64,000 nt of DNA from RPQJ01 sp963707145 (GTDB lineage: Bacteria > Pseudomonadota > Gammaproteobacteria > Steroidobacterales > Steroidobacteraceae), in contig CAVPOQ010000009.1 in NCBI GenBank assembly GCA_963707145.1, positions 62,001-126,000 of the forward strand, in the 5' to 3' direction. The translations under genes and the position numbers were made by a program. Shown piece by piece: positions 19,612 to 27,351 of the stretch (the first letter of the stretch is position 1; every line of letters begins with the position of its first letter). The notes under the pieces are model-generated. The model worked only from the letters and a program-made list of their open reading frames with translations. It did not search any database and was not told the origin of the DNA.

Positions 19612-20436
19612 CTAGAAACGGAAGGTCACGCCCACGGCCGCGCCGTTGAACGAGATGCTGTCGACGTTGTCCGAGGGCGAGTCGTAGTCGAGGTAGCGCC
19701 ATACGCCAACGAGGTCGCCCCAGCCGAAGGCGTACCCGAGGCCCGTCATGCCCTGCCACGTGAGATCGGAGTCGCCGGTGCCGACGTCGACGTAGTAGGG
19801 CACGAACCACTTGCCTTCGTCGCCGAAGTTCACACGACCCTTGAGGCCGACGATCGCATCCCAGATGGTGTCGCTGACATCGGCACTACCATTGCGTCCC
19901 GGCAGTGGAATGCCGGTGATGTCTCCGTCGATGCGCCATTTCACGTCGGTGCCCAGGTTCAGCATGCGTGCGCCGGCCAGCAGCTTCATCGGATGGCTGG
20001 GCTCGTCGATGACGAGGTACGTGCCCTCGACGGTCCAGAGCCAGCCGGTGATGTCGAGGTCGACCTTGGCAGTGGCCGTGGCCGGCAGTTCCACTCCGCC
20101 GATCGTGAAATCCTTGGCCTTGTTCTTGGAGGCGCCGAGGTCGAGGTAGATGAGGTCGGTCCCGATCCCCCAGCGGCCCTTGTCGGCCTCGAACATTCCC
20201 ATGAAGGTGAAGTTGAGCGCGTCGAGGATGTCGCTCATATTGACGCCGACCGAGACGCCGTTGTCGGCCGGGACCGCGAGGTCGCCGTCGATCGCAGGAA
20301 GCCACCCGTAGACGGTCACGGCGAATTGCCAGTCGTCCGAGGTGCCTTCGGCCTGCGACACGGACGGCGCCGCCACCGCGGCGAGCGCCGCGATCGCACC
20401 CAGTGCCCCGGCGCAACGAGTTCTTTGCTGCCTCAC
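19612..20436 (-). CDS. Outer-membrane beta-barrel protein, paralogue of the gene at 46709
   Basis: 274 residues with a signal peptide ending at SQA-EG. Alternating beta strands and the terminal aromatic (GVTFRF) are outer-membrane barrel hallmarks. Two sites match the barrel encoded at 46709-47485: VYGWLPAIDGD versus IYGMGASIDGE, and VNMSDILDALNF versus VSMSDVLDALEF. The family is common in proteobacteria and has no assigned function. Upstream of it, 20437-20722 is a divergent region shared with the MscS gene. Confidence 0.78.
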   Translation of the reverse strand: MRQQRTRCAGALGAIAALAAVAAPSVSQAEGTSDDWQFAVTVYGWLPAIDGDLAVPADNGVSVGVNMSDILDALNFTFMGMFEADKGRWGIGTDLIYLDLGASKNKAKDFTIGGVELPATATAKVDLDITGWLWTVEGTYLVIDEPSHPMKLLAGARMLNLGTDVKWRIDGDITGIPLPGRNGSADVSDTIWDAIVGLKGRVNFGDEGKWFVPYYVDVGTGDSDLTWQGMTGLGYAFGWGDLVGVWRYLDYDSPSDNVDSISFNGAAVGVTFRF

Positions 20437-20722
20437 GTTCGTACTCCAATGCGAGATTGCCCGGCGCGAATACTAGCTGCTTTCCACGTCGATCGTGCCA
20501 GCGGCTGCCGTCGATGATCGCCGTCCCAATGCGCGCCCGCTTCATCGCGACCGACACAGCACGGTGAAGCTCTCGGACTGCATCCCGCGCCGCCTGACGC
20601 ACAGGGCGACACTCGGCGATGCGCGCGACAGCGGCAGCCTCGCAGAGCCGTTCGTGGCCGCCGCTGTGCGCCGCGGCGCGACGCCGCTAGACTCGTGGTC
20701 GTCGGCACTCCGGACGGCCCCA

Positions 20723-22438
20723 ATGCATCCCAGCCCCGAGACTCGCCCGCCTTTCGCGTGGTGGCATCGCCGTCTACGCGGCCTCGTGCCCGGCGTCGCC
20801 GCCGCGCTGCTGTGTGCACTGTCCTCGGCGACGGTCGCGGCGCCGGCCAGCCCCGCGACCGTCCCGCCGGGCCGGACCCTGGCAGACGCCTCGTCCGAAG
20901 CCGCAACGGGGGTTGCGACGGCCGACGCCGCCGACCTCGAGATCGCCAACCGGCACATCGTCACGCTGCGCGCCGGGTTCTTCGGTGCCACTCCGGCCGA
21001 GCGCGCGCAAGCCGTCGAGGAGCGCATCTCCGCGGTCGTCGAGAAGGGCGGGCCGATGGTGGTCACGACCCGGAAGATCGAGGGAGGCGTCGCGGTGCTG
21101 GTCGACGGCGGCCTGGTCTTCCGCGTGCTCGGCACCGACGTGGACGCCGAAGTGGGCGAAACGCCGACGGAGGTGTCCGAGCGCGCGGCCGGCAACCTGC
21201 AGCGAGCCCTCGACGAGATGCGCGAGGCCCGCGATTCGCGCGCGATCATCTCGGCCGTTGTGGCGTCCCTGCTGGCGACGGCCGTGCTGGCCGGCCTGCT
21301 CTGGCTGCTCGTGCGCGGCTACCGCTGGGCTGCGCGACGGATCGCCGCCCTCGCCGAGCGCCGGGCCGCCCGCTTCGAGCAGTCACTGGGGCGGCAGGCC
21401 ACGCTCCAGCTGGGGCTCGGGAAACTCGCCGTCGCGCCGATCCGGCTGCTGGCCGTGCTGGTGGGCTTCCTGCTGGCCTACGAGTGGCTGGGCGTGGTCC
21501 TCAAGCAGTTCCCGTACACGCGGCCCTGGGGCGAGACACTGCTCGCCAACCTGCTGCATGCGCTGGGCGAGTTCGTCCTGAAGGCCCTGGAGGCCGTGCC
21601 CGGGCTGCTGTTCGTACTGATCATCTTCTTCATCGCGCGGTTCTTCGTGCGCATCCTGCGGACGATCTTCGCCGGCGTGGAGCAGGGGCGCGTGCACGTG
21701 CCGTGGGTCGACGAGACCACGGCCAGGCCGACCGGTCGGCTGGTGTCCGCCGGCATCTGGCTGCTGGCACTGGTCGCGGCTTATCCCTACATCCCGGGCA
21801 GCGACAGCCAGGCCTTCAAGGGCATCGGCGTGTTCGTCGGTCTGATGCTGTCCATCGGCTCCTCGGGCGTCGTGAACCAGGTCGTCAGCGGCCTGATGCT
21901 CATGTACACCCGCTCATTCCGCCCGGGCGAGTTCGTCAAGGTCGGCGACACGGAAGGCACCGTGCGCTCGATCGGCTTCCTGACCACGCAGATCGAGACC
22001 CTGCGGCGCGAGAACGTCACGATCCCGAACGCGGTGATCGTGAGCAACGTGACGCGCAACTACTCGCGCTACAAGGACGAGGGCGGCGTCAAGGTGACGA
22101 CCGCCATCACGATCGGCTACGACACGCCGTGGCGACAGGTCCACGCCATGCTGGCGCAGGCGGCCGGGCGAACCGACGGCATCCTTCGTGACCCGCCGCC
22201 GCGCATCCTGCAGACGGCGCTGCTCGACTACGCCGTGGAGTACACCGTCGTGGTCGGCATCGGCGAGCCCGCGACACGGCCGGCGGTGCTCGATGGTCTG
22301 CACGCCAGCATCCAGGACGTGTTCAACGAGCACGGCGTGCAGATCATGTCGCCGCGCTACGAGGCGGATCCCGAGCAACCGAAGGTCGTGCCGCCGGATG
22401 CGTGGTTCAAGTCGCCGGCACGGCCCGACGCCGGGTGA
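20723..22438 (+). CDS. MscS-family mechanosensitive channel
   Basis: 571 residues from ATG 20723; the frame is open further upstream but without a plausible leader. A signal peptide is followed by a periplasmic segment of about 130 residues, then five or so membrane helices (about residues 180-400). The pore helix and beta domain read GSSGVVNQVVSGLMLMYTRS and FRPGEFVKVGDTEGTVRSIG, the MscS signature. It should open under membrane tension to release solutes. One of two large MscS proteins in the window. Confidence 0.9.
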   Translation: MHPSPETRPPFAWWHRRLRGLVPGVAAALLCALSSATVAAPASPATVPPGRTLADASSEAATGVATADAADLEIANRHIVTLRAGFFGATPAERAQAVEERISAVVEKGGPMVVTTRKIEGGVAVLVDGGLVFRVLGTDVDAEVGETPTEVSERAAGNLQRALDEMREARDSRAIISAVVASLLATAVLAGLLWLLVRGYRWAARRIAALAERRAARFEQSLGRQATLQLGLGKLAVAPIRLLAVLVGFLLAYEWLGVVLKQFPYTRPWGETLLANLLHALGEFVLKALEAVPGLLFVLIIFFIARFFVRILRTIFAGVEQGRVHVPWVDETTARPTGRLVSAGIWLLALVAAYPYIPGSDSQAFKGIGVFVGLMLSIGSSGVVNQVVSGLMLMYTRSFRPGEFVKVGDTEGTVRSIGFLTTQIETLRRENVTIPNAVIVSNVTRNYSRYKDEGGVKVTTAITIGYDTPWRQVHAMLAQAAGRTDGILRDPPPRILQTALLDYAVEYTVVVGIGEPATRPAVLDGLHASIQDVFNEHGVQIMSPRYEADPEQPKVVPPDAWFKSPARPDAG

Positions 22439-22465
22439 GCGCGGGGACCCGAGTCTCCGCATCCG

Positions 22466-23005
22466 TCATCTCTCCGGTCCGGCGCCGCTCCCGGTGGCCG
22501 GTGACCCGAGCAGCACGCGTCGCAGCCCGCCGCTGCCGAGCACGCGGTTCAACTCGATGGTCGTTACCAGCGGCACCAGGATCAGCAGCAGCAGCAGGCA
22601 CATCGCCAGGATCTCGGGCAGCGACCTCTCGCGGATGTCCGTCAGCGTCTGCGCCAACGAATGGCCGTGCACCCGGCCGATCAGGATCTCCTCGACGATC
22701 GTCAGCGCGACCAGCAGCGCCATGAACAGCACGGCCCGGCGTGCGATCAGGTGCATCAGGCTGCGCGATTCCCGGCGCGCCCCGATTCGCGCGGCCTCGC
22801 CGAGCAGCACGAACTTGGCGAGGATCATCGCTTTGCCGGCCGCAAAGCCGAGCGTCAGCGTGTGCACTCCCGATCCACTCTGGAGCGCGGCCTTGTAGAG
22901 CAGCAGGGCGCCGAAGCAGACGTAGAGGTAGGCGCTGATCAGCAGGAACTTGTGCATTTCTTCGTTCAGGCGTTTCCTGACATCGGGCAGGCGCTCGTTC
23001 TTCAT
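22466..23005 (-). CDS. Small integral membrane protein of unknown function
   Basis: 179 residues with four predicted membrane segments (about 20-40, 50-75, 90-110 and 140-160; for example FLLISAYLYVCFGALLLYK and LAMCLLLLLILVPLVTTIEL). A charged N-terminus (KNERLPDVRKRLNEEMHK) suggests a cytosolic start. Preceded by GGAGG. Convergent with the MscS gene (27-base gap), so it is not in that operon. I do not recognise a family. Confidence 0.65.
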   Translation of the reverse strand: MKNERLPDVRKRLNEEMHKFLLISAYLYVCFGALLLYKAALQSGSGVHTLTLGFAAGKAMILAKFVLLGEAARIGARRESRSLMHLIARRAVLFMALLVALTIVEEILIGRVHGHSLAQTLTDIRERSLPEILAMCLLLLLILVPLVTTIELNRVLGSGGLRRVLLGSPATGSGAGPER

Positions 23006-23144
23006 GGCTCGACCTCCTCGGGTTCAGTCGCCAAGTGTGTACCGGATCGGCGAGGTTCGGGTGCGCTCCTGCGGCGTCCTGGCTGCGCCCGGCAGCATCC
23101 TCGCGAAAGCCCGCCGCACGCGCTGACGCGCCGCCGCGTTCGGG

Positions 23145-24230
23145 TCAGTCCGGCGTCGCGATCGGTGCGCGGAATCCGCGCGGCGTCTGGCCGGTCCAGC
23201 GGCGGAACGCGCGCGTGAACACCGTCGGGTCGGAGTAGCCGAGCGCCGCGGACACGCGCGCAATCGGCAGGCGGGTGTCGTGCAGAAGCTGCTGAGCCAG
23301 CGCCAGGCGCGCCTCGTCGAGCAGCATCTGGAAGGTCGTGCCGGTCTCCTGCAGTCGGCGCCCGAACGTCCGTTCGTGCATCCCGAGGCGCCGCGCGACC
23401 TCGGTCCGCGAGCAGTCGCCGCCCGTCAGCAGCAGCCGGATCGTGCGTCGGACGTCCGCGTGCAGCAGCGGGTCCTGCCCGGCGAGCGCAGCCTTGGCGC
23501 GATCTGCGAGCGCGTCGTGCAGCAGCGGGTCGGAGTTGGCCACGGGCCGCGACAGCCATGCCGCCGGAAACACCAGCGCGGCCTGCACGGAGTCGAAGCG
23601 CAGCGGCGCGGCAAGGATCTCGCGGTAGGGACGCAGGTCGGGCGGTCGCTTGCGCGGCAGCAGCAGCACATCGGGCTGCCACCTGGGTCCACACAGCTGG
23701 CGCATGATGTTGACCATGGCGCCGACCGACAGGTCGTAGACCTGTTCCGAGTTGCGCACGCCCGGCGCATGAATGCCGTAGGCGAAGGTCGCGCTGCCGT
23801 CGTGGATCGCGACGTTCGGCACGCCGCCACTGTCGTGGAGCACGAAGTAGGCAGCGAGGTCCTGCAGCGCAGCGCCCACGGACGGAGCGTTGAGTGCCAG
23901 CCGCCCCGCGATGCCGAACGTCTGCAGATTCACGTGTCGGCTCATAAGCAGTCCGAGGTGCGTGCACTTCGTGCGGCGGACACAGGTGCCGATCAGCCGG
24001 TCCAGATCGACGAACGACGCGGTGCGCTCAGGGTCTTCAAGGTCGGCGCGCGTCAATCCGGCGGCCCGGAGGATCGGCTCGCTCGGCACGTCGAACTGCT
24101 CGAGGATCTCGGGCAGGCCTCGCAGCGCCGTGAGATGGGAGCGCGGGACGGGCGTGCCGCGCGTGCGCTGGAACACCGGAGTCGGTGTGCCGGAAGCGTT
24201 CGGGATCATGTCGCGAATCATCGCGACCAT
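23145..24230 (-). CDS. AraC family transcriptional regulator with AraC-type N-terminal sensor domain
   Basis: About 361 residues if started at ATG 24230; ATGs at 24221 and 24209 are alternatives and none has a strong ribosome site. The N-terminal two thirds (DLDRLIGTCVRRTKCTHLGL, NIMRQLCGPRWQPDVLLLPR) match the arabinose-binding-like sensor found in OruR/ArgR-type AraC proteins. The C-terminus has the HTH pair (CSRTEVARRLGMHERTFGRRL and IARVSAALGYSDPTVFTRAF). It is a clear paralogue of the regulator at 44796. A TGTCRCGA direct repeat overlaps the candidate starts, which suggests autoregulation or a start at 24209. Confidence 0.87.
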   Translation of the reverse strand: MVAMIRDMIPNASGTPTPVFQRTRGTPVPRSHLTALRGLPEILEQFDVPSEPILRAAGLTRADLEDPERTASFVDLDRLIGTCVRRTKCTHLGLLMSRHVNLQTFGIAGRLALNAPSVGAALQDLAAYFVLHDSGGVPNVAIHDGSATFAYGIHAPGVRNSEQVYDLSVGAMVNIMRQLCGPRWQPDVLLLPRKRPPDLRPYREILAAPLRFDSVQAALVFPAAWLSRPVANSDPLLHDALADRAKAALAGQDPLLHADVRRTIRLLLTGGDCSRTEVARRLGMHERTFGRRLQETGTTFQMLLDEARLALAQQLLHDTRLPIARVSAALGYSDPTVFTRAFRRWTGQTPRGFRAPIATPD

Positions 24231-24238
24231 GTCACGAA
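24209..24238. promoter_or_regulatory. Direct-repeat candidate operator at the 5' end of the AraC gene
   Basis: TGTCGCGAA at 24209 and TGTCACGAA at 24230 are 21 bp apart, the same motif and spacing as upstream of the arylsulfatase. The repeat overlaps the first possible start codons of the AraC gene, a position consistent with autorepression. Confidence 0.45.
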
Positions 24239-24381
24239 AGATCAATCCAATCCGACAGCTACATGCGCTCGGCGACTGTCTTCCAGCAGCAAGGGACGGG
24301 TGGCTGTTCGTCGAAATGCAGGGCGTCGGTCTGCCAGGCCGGTGACTGGGCCGACGAGGCCGGCGCCGAGTACCGAGACGG

Positions 24382-24744
24382 TTAGTGGCGACCGACCCGG
24401 TTGACGGGTCCGCCCCGGTTGGCCGGCGTATTGACTCCCGGCGCGCCCGCTCCAACTCCAGGCGCAACACCCACTCCAGGCGCGCCCACTCCGACTCCGG
24501 GCGTGGCACCGACACCCGGCGCACCGACTCCCACTCCGGGCGCAACACCGACGCCCGGTGCTCCGACACCGACGGTCGAGCGTCGCGCCACGCCGGCATA
24601 ACTGACCGGTGTCGCCGGCGCGCCGACCACCGCTTCCGCAGTCGCCACCAGGCTCATCTGGGTCGGCGAGACATGGCCATTGCAGAGCCACGCGGCCGCC
24701 GCCACGCCGATCATCAGCGAATAACTGCGCAGGGAGCGGCTCAT
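24382..24744 (-). CDS. Secreted low-complexity protein with elastin-like VGAPG repeats (DUF2092 partner 2)
   Basis: 120 residues. A signal peptide (about 1-33) leads to AEAVVGAPATPVSYAGVARR, which matches AQAIVGAPLTPGSVAGVARR in the partner protein at 25570, proving the reading direction. Residues about 57-105 are tandem VGAPG, VGVAPG and VGVGAPG units, followed by a short NTPANRGGPVNRVGRH tail. It lacks the C-terminal two-cysteine domain found in the other two partners. The start overlaps the stop of a DUF2092 gene (ATGA), so the two are translationally coupled. Function unknown. Confidence 0.72.
   Translation of the reverse strand: MSRSLRSYSLMIGVAAAAWLCNGHVSPTQMSLVATAEAVVGAPATPVSYAGVARRSTVGVGAPGVGVAPGVGVGAPGVGATPGVGVGAPGVGVAPGVGAGAPGVNTPANRGGPVNRVGRH
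24429..24576 (-). repeat. In-gene tandem repeat encoding VGAPG/VGVAPG/VGVGAPG units
   Basis: Imperfect 15-, 18- and 21-base units (pattern GTC-GGW-GYN-GCG-CCS-GGA on the minus strand) run head to tail, always multiples of three so the frame is kept. Copy number could vary by slippage. The mirror + strand frame would read PTPGAP repeats. Confidence 0.75.
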
Positions 24745-25553
24745 GGGTTTCCTCCGGCCGGAGCGTCCGGCGGCAGTTCGTCGAGCATGATCAGGTTGTT
24801 GGGATCGAGCCTGTTCGCGCCGGCCGGCGGCGTGAACTTGAACGCATCCGCCGGCGGCGCGAAGCCGGCCTTCCAGCTCTTGACACGGAACGTGTATTGC
24901 GGCGCGCTGTTCAGCGTCTTGCTGGTAATCACCACCTTGCGCGGGATGGGCTTGTCACCTACCTCTACCCAGAGCTGCCAGTCCGTATCGAAGTTACGGA
25001 AGGCGAGGTGCTCGCACTCCACGCCATCGATGACGCCGCGGCCAATGTGCTTGGCTTCCATCACGTCGGCCACGAGCGCGGCGTACGGGTTCGACAGGAG
25101 GAAGTCGGCGCCCGGCAATGCGACGCCATGGCCGGCCCGCAGCGCCTCGAACAACTGGTCCAGGGTGCCCGGGGCCGCGAACTGGGCATAGCCGTTGATG
25201 TGCTTGCCATGGACGCTGGCGGTCTTGCCATCGAAGTACAGTGCCACGTCGGCATAGCCGCCGACCCGGTGCGCGGCCAGCTTGTCCGGTCGACTCACCA
25301 GGACGTCGCCCGAGTTGGTGAACTGAATCTTCTCGAGCTGCGGAGTGATGACCTCGATGTCGCTGTCGAAGGTGATCGCAATCGTCTGCTGGCTGCTCAC
25401 GTAATCCGACATCGCCTTGAGGATGGTCTTCGCGTCATCCTGCTGCGCATGGGCAGATGGCCCTGCTGCCAGAAGCGACGCGGCAGCAGCGATCAGATAG
25501 GCCAGCCTCGGGCTGTCCCGGCGGTGACGGCCGGTTGCGATGTGCACGTTCAT
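24741..25553 (-). CDS. DUF2092 periplasmic protein (copy B)
   Basis: 270 residues from ATG 25553, with GGAGG eight bases upstream; the frame is open further 5' only as a shadow of the Q/A repeat gene. The signal peptide ends at AHA-QQ. The core runs ILKAMSDYVSSQQTIAITFD, then KIQFTNSGDVLVSRPDKLAA and ends DAFKFTPPAGANRL, the DUF2092 layout. I believe this family has a LolA/LppX-like half-barrel fold, which would bind a lipid or lipoprotein in the periplasm. It is third in the four-gene operon 26870-24382. Confidence 0.85.
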   Translation of the reverse strand: MNVHIATGRHRRDSPRLAYLIAAAASLLAAGPSAHAQQDDAKTILKAMSDYVSSQQTIAITFDSDIEVITPQLEKIQFTNSGDVLVSRPDKLAAHRVGGYADVALYFDGKTASVHGKHINGYAQFAAPGTLDQLFEALRAGHGVALPGADFLLSNPYAALVADVMEAKHIGRGVIDGVECEHLAFRNFDTDWQLWVEVGDKPIPRKVVITSKTLNSAPQYTFRVKSWKAGFAPPADAFKFTPPAGANRLDPNNLIMLDELPPDAPAGGNP

Positions 25554-25569
25554 TCCTCGCCTCCGGGGA

Positions 25570-26082
25570 CTAAGGCTGTGCCGTGACGTAGACCAGGTTG
25601 CTGCCCTGGAATGCCGTCCGGTAGTAGTTGGGGCCGCACTTGTGGTACTCGACCCCGTCCTTGGACATCGTCGAGCAACCCGCCGGCAGCGATGGCACGA
25701 CCGCGCCGAGTGGCAACGCCTGGCCCGACGCCGGCGCGGCCGGCGCCGCCTGCTGTTGGGCCGCCGCCGACTGCTGCTGCGCCGTCGCGGACTGCTGGGC
25801 CGCAGTCGCGGACTGCTGCTGCGCCGTCGCCGCCTGTTGCTGCGCGACGGCCGCCTGCTGGGCGCTGGCGTCGGCGGCCTCCTCCGCGCCGACCACGGCC
25901 ACCGTGCGGCGCGTCGTGCGGCGTGCAACTCCCGCCACGCTGCCCGGCGTCAGCGGCGCACCGACGATCGCCTGCGCCTCAGATACGAGCTGCAATCCGA
26001 GCGGAGACTCTGGCGCGAGTCCAGCGCCGAACAGGACGACGACTGACGTGGCGCACGCAATGGCCTTCCGCGATGAAATCAT
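25570..26082 (-). CDS. Secreted Q/A-repeat protein with C-terminal two-Cys domain (DUF2092 partner 1)
   Basis: 170 residues. Signal peptide and N-terminal VGAPLTPGSVAGVARRTTRR motif, then about 45 residues of AQQQAA/AQQSAT heptad-like repeats (about 65-110, possibly coiled coil), then a C-terminal domain LPAGCSTMSKDGVEYHKCG followed by NYYRTAFQGSNLVYVTAQP. That C-terminal domain recurs in the partner at 39076. The start overlaps the stop of DUF2092 copy A (ATGA) and the stop is 16 bases before copy B. Function unknown; the two cysteines may form a disulfide. Confidence 0.75.
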   Translation of the reverse strand: MISSRKAIACATSVVVLFGAGLAPESPLGLQLVSEAQAIVGAPLTPGSVAGVARRTTRRTVAVVGAEEAADASAQQAAVAQQQAATAQQQSATAAQQSATAQQQSAAAQQQAAPAAPASGQALPLGAVVPSLPAGCSTMSKDGVEYHKCGPNYYRTAFQGSNLVYVTAQP

Positions 26083-26870
26083 GGACGCGCTCCTGATGTT
26101 CCGACCGGAAGGAACCCGACTGCCTTCGCGCCGGGCGGCGGCGTGAACTGGAAGTGCTCGGCCGTGAAGACGGTGTCGGTGGACCAGTTGCTCATCCGGA
26201 GCTCGAACTGGGGTGCCTGGGCCACGTCGAGGGAGGTGATGACGTACTTGCGCGGCAGCGGCTTGTCGCCGGTCTCGATCCAGATCTGCCAGTCGACGAC
26301 TCCGCTGCGGAAGGCGAGGTGGTCGCAGCGGACGCCGTCGACGACGGAGGGCCCGACCACGAATCCCGACGTCGTGCCGGCCATGAGGCGGTCGTACGCA
26401 TCCGTCGTGACCAGATCACCGGCCGGCGCAATGACATCCAGAGAGTCGCGCGCGAAGTCCACCATCGCATCGATCGTGTCCGGGGCCGGTACGGTCGCGT
26501 AGTAACCGTCTCCCGGATTGAAGATCGTGAGCGTTTGGCCGTCGTAATAGAACGACTGGCTGACGACATCGCCAATTCGCTCGGAGCGCAGCCTGTTCGG
26601 TCGCTGCAGCGTGGTCCGGGCGACGCTCGTGAACTGGAGCTTCTGCCCGGAGACGAGCACCACTTCCACCGTGCCGACGGTGTCCACGCCGAAGCGCTGC
26701 AGCTTGCCGACGTGGTCCGTCATGCGCTTCAGGATCTTCGCGGCCTCCGGGTCGACGCCCGCGTCCTGCGCGCTGGCCGTTGCGGACAGCGCAAGCGCGA
26801 GCGTCGCGGCTGCGATCGCTGCGGCCGCGACCAGTCGCGATATCACCGGGCCGGTCAACATGTCTTTCAC
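26079..26870 (-). CDS. DUF2092 periplasmic protein (copy A)
   Basis: 263 residues. Signal peptide ends at ASA-QD. Conserved order: ILKRMTDHVGKLQRFGVDTV, LQFTSVARTTLQRPNRLRSE, LAFRSGVVDWQIWIETGDKP and the terminal EHFQFTPPPGAKAVGFLP. It is alignable by eye with copy B (24741) and copy C (39759). It is the first gene of the operon and is coupled by ATGA to the Q/A-repeat protein. The divergent 26871-27351 region should carry its promoter. Confidence 0.86.
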   Translation of the reverse strand: MKDMLTGPVISRLVAAAAIAAATLALALSATASAQDAGVDPEAAKILKRMTDHVGKLQRFGVDTVGTVEVVLVSGQKLQFTSVARTTLQRPNRLRSERIGDVVSQSFYYDGQTLTIFNPGDGYYATVPAPDTIDAMVDFARDSLDVIAPAGDLVTTDAYDRLMAGTTSGFVVGPSVVDGVRCDHLAFRSGVVDWQIWIETGDKPLPRKYVITSLDVAQAPQFELRMSNWSTDTVFTAEHFQFTPPPGAKAVGFLPVGTSGARP

Positions 26871-27351
26871 GGGCTGATCCTCGATGGTGGTTCGCGGCTC
26901 ATCGCGCGGTTGCGCCCGGATGGAATCGCGTCGGCTTCATCCATCTTCTCGACAACGCGCATCGACAGCCCGCGAAGCTTACCGCGCCTTGCAGGCCATC
27001 CACTTTGCAATTTCGGCCAGCACGACGTGAGTCGAGAACGGCAGGCGGGCCAACGTCGCATCCTTGACGGGTGCTGCCCGCCTTGCCCGCGCTCCGTTCG
27101 GCTCGGTCGCCCACCTCAGACGCGAGGTCGATGAGTCCAAACAGCACTGCAATCGACACCCGAGGCAGTTCATGCGGACTGCAGCATTCCAAATCGATTT
27201 CCGCCCGCCTCGAAAGGCTGGGTATAGTTGTCGAGCCGACACGACGTGATGCTGGCATCCCGCAGCACCGGGCCGTGGGTCATATTCGGTGTGCCGCCCG
27301 CCGGTCGGCGGGCCGCCGTGGTTGGAGCGCTCGCTTACCTGGGAGATTGCG
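26871..27351. other. Divergent intergenic region, no gene seen
   Basis: About 480 bases between the DUF2092 operon (-) and the patatin gene (+). No frame here shows a credible protein. A GC-rich hairpin (CCCGCCG-GT-CGGCGGG, 27297-27312) lies 40 bases before the patatin start, and GGGAG at 27341 is its ribosome site. Promoters for both directions are expected but I cannot place them with confidence. Confidence 0.6.

Noticed and set aside
24429..24576. Possible CRISPR array
   Set aside because: Units of 15-21 bases are contiguous, without spacers, and keep a reading frame. No cas genes.
24401..24601. Plus-strand PTPGAP-repeat ORF
   Set aside because: The minus-strand reading shares VGAPxTPxSxAGVARR with the partner at 25570 and has a signal peptide, so that direction is the gene.
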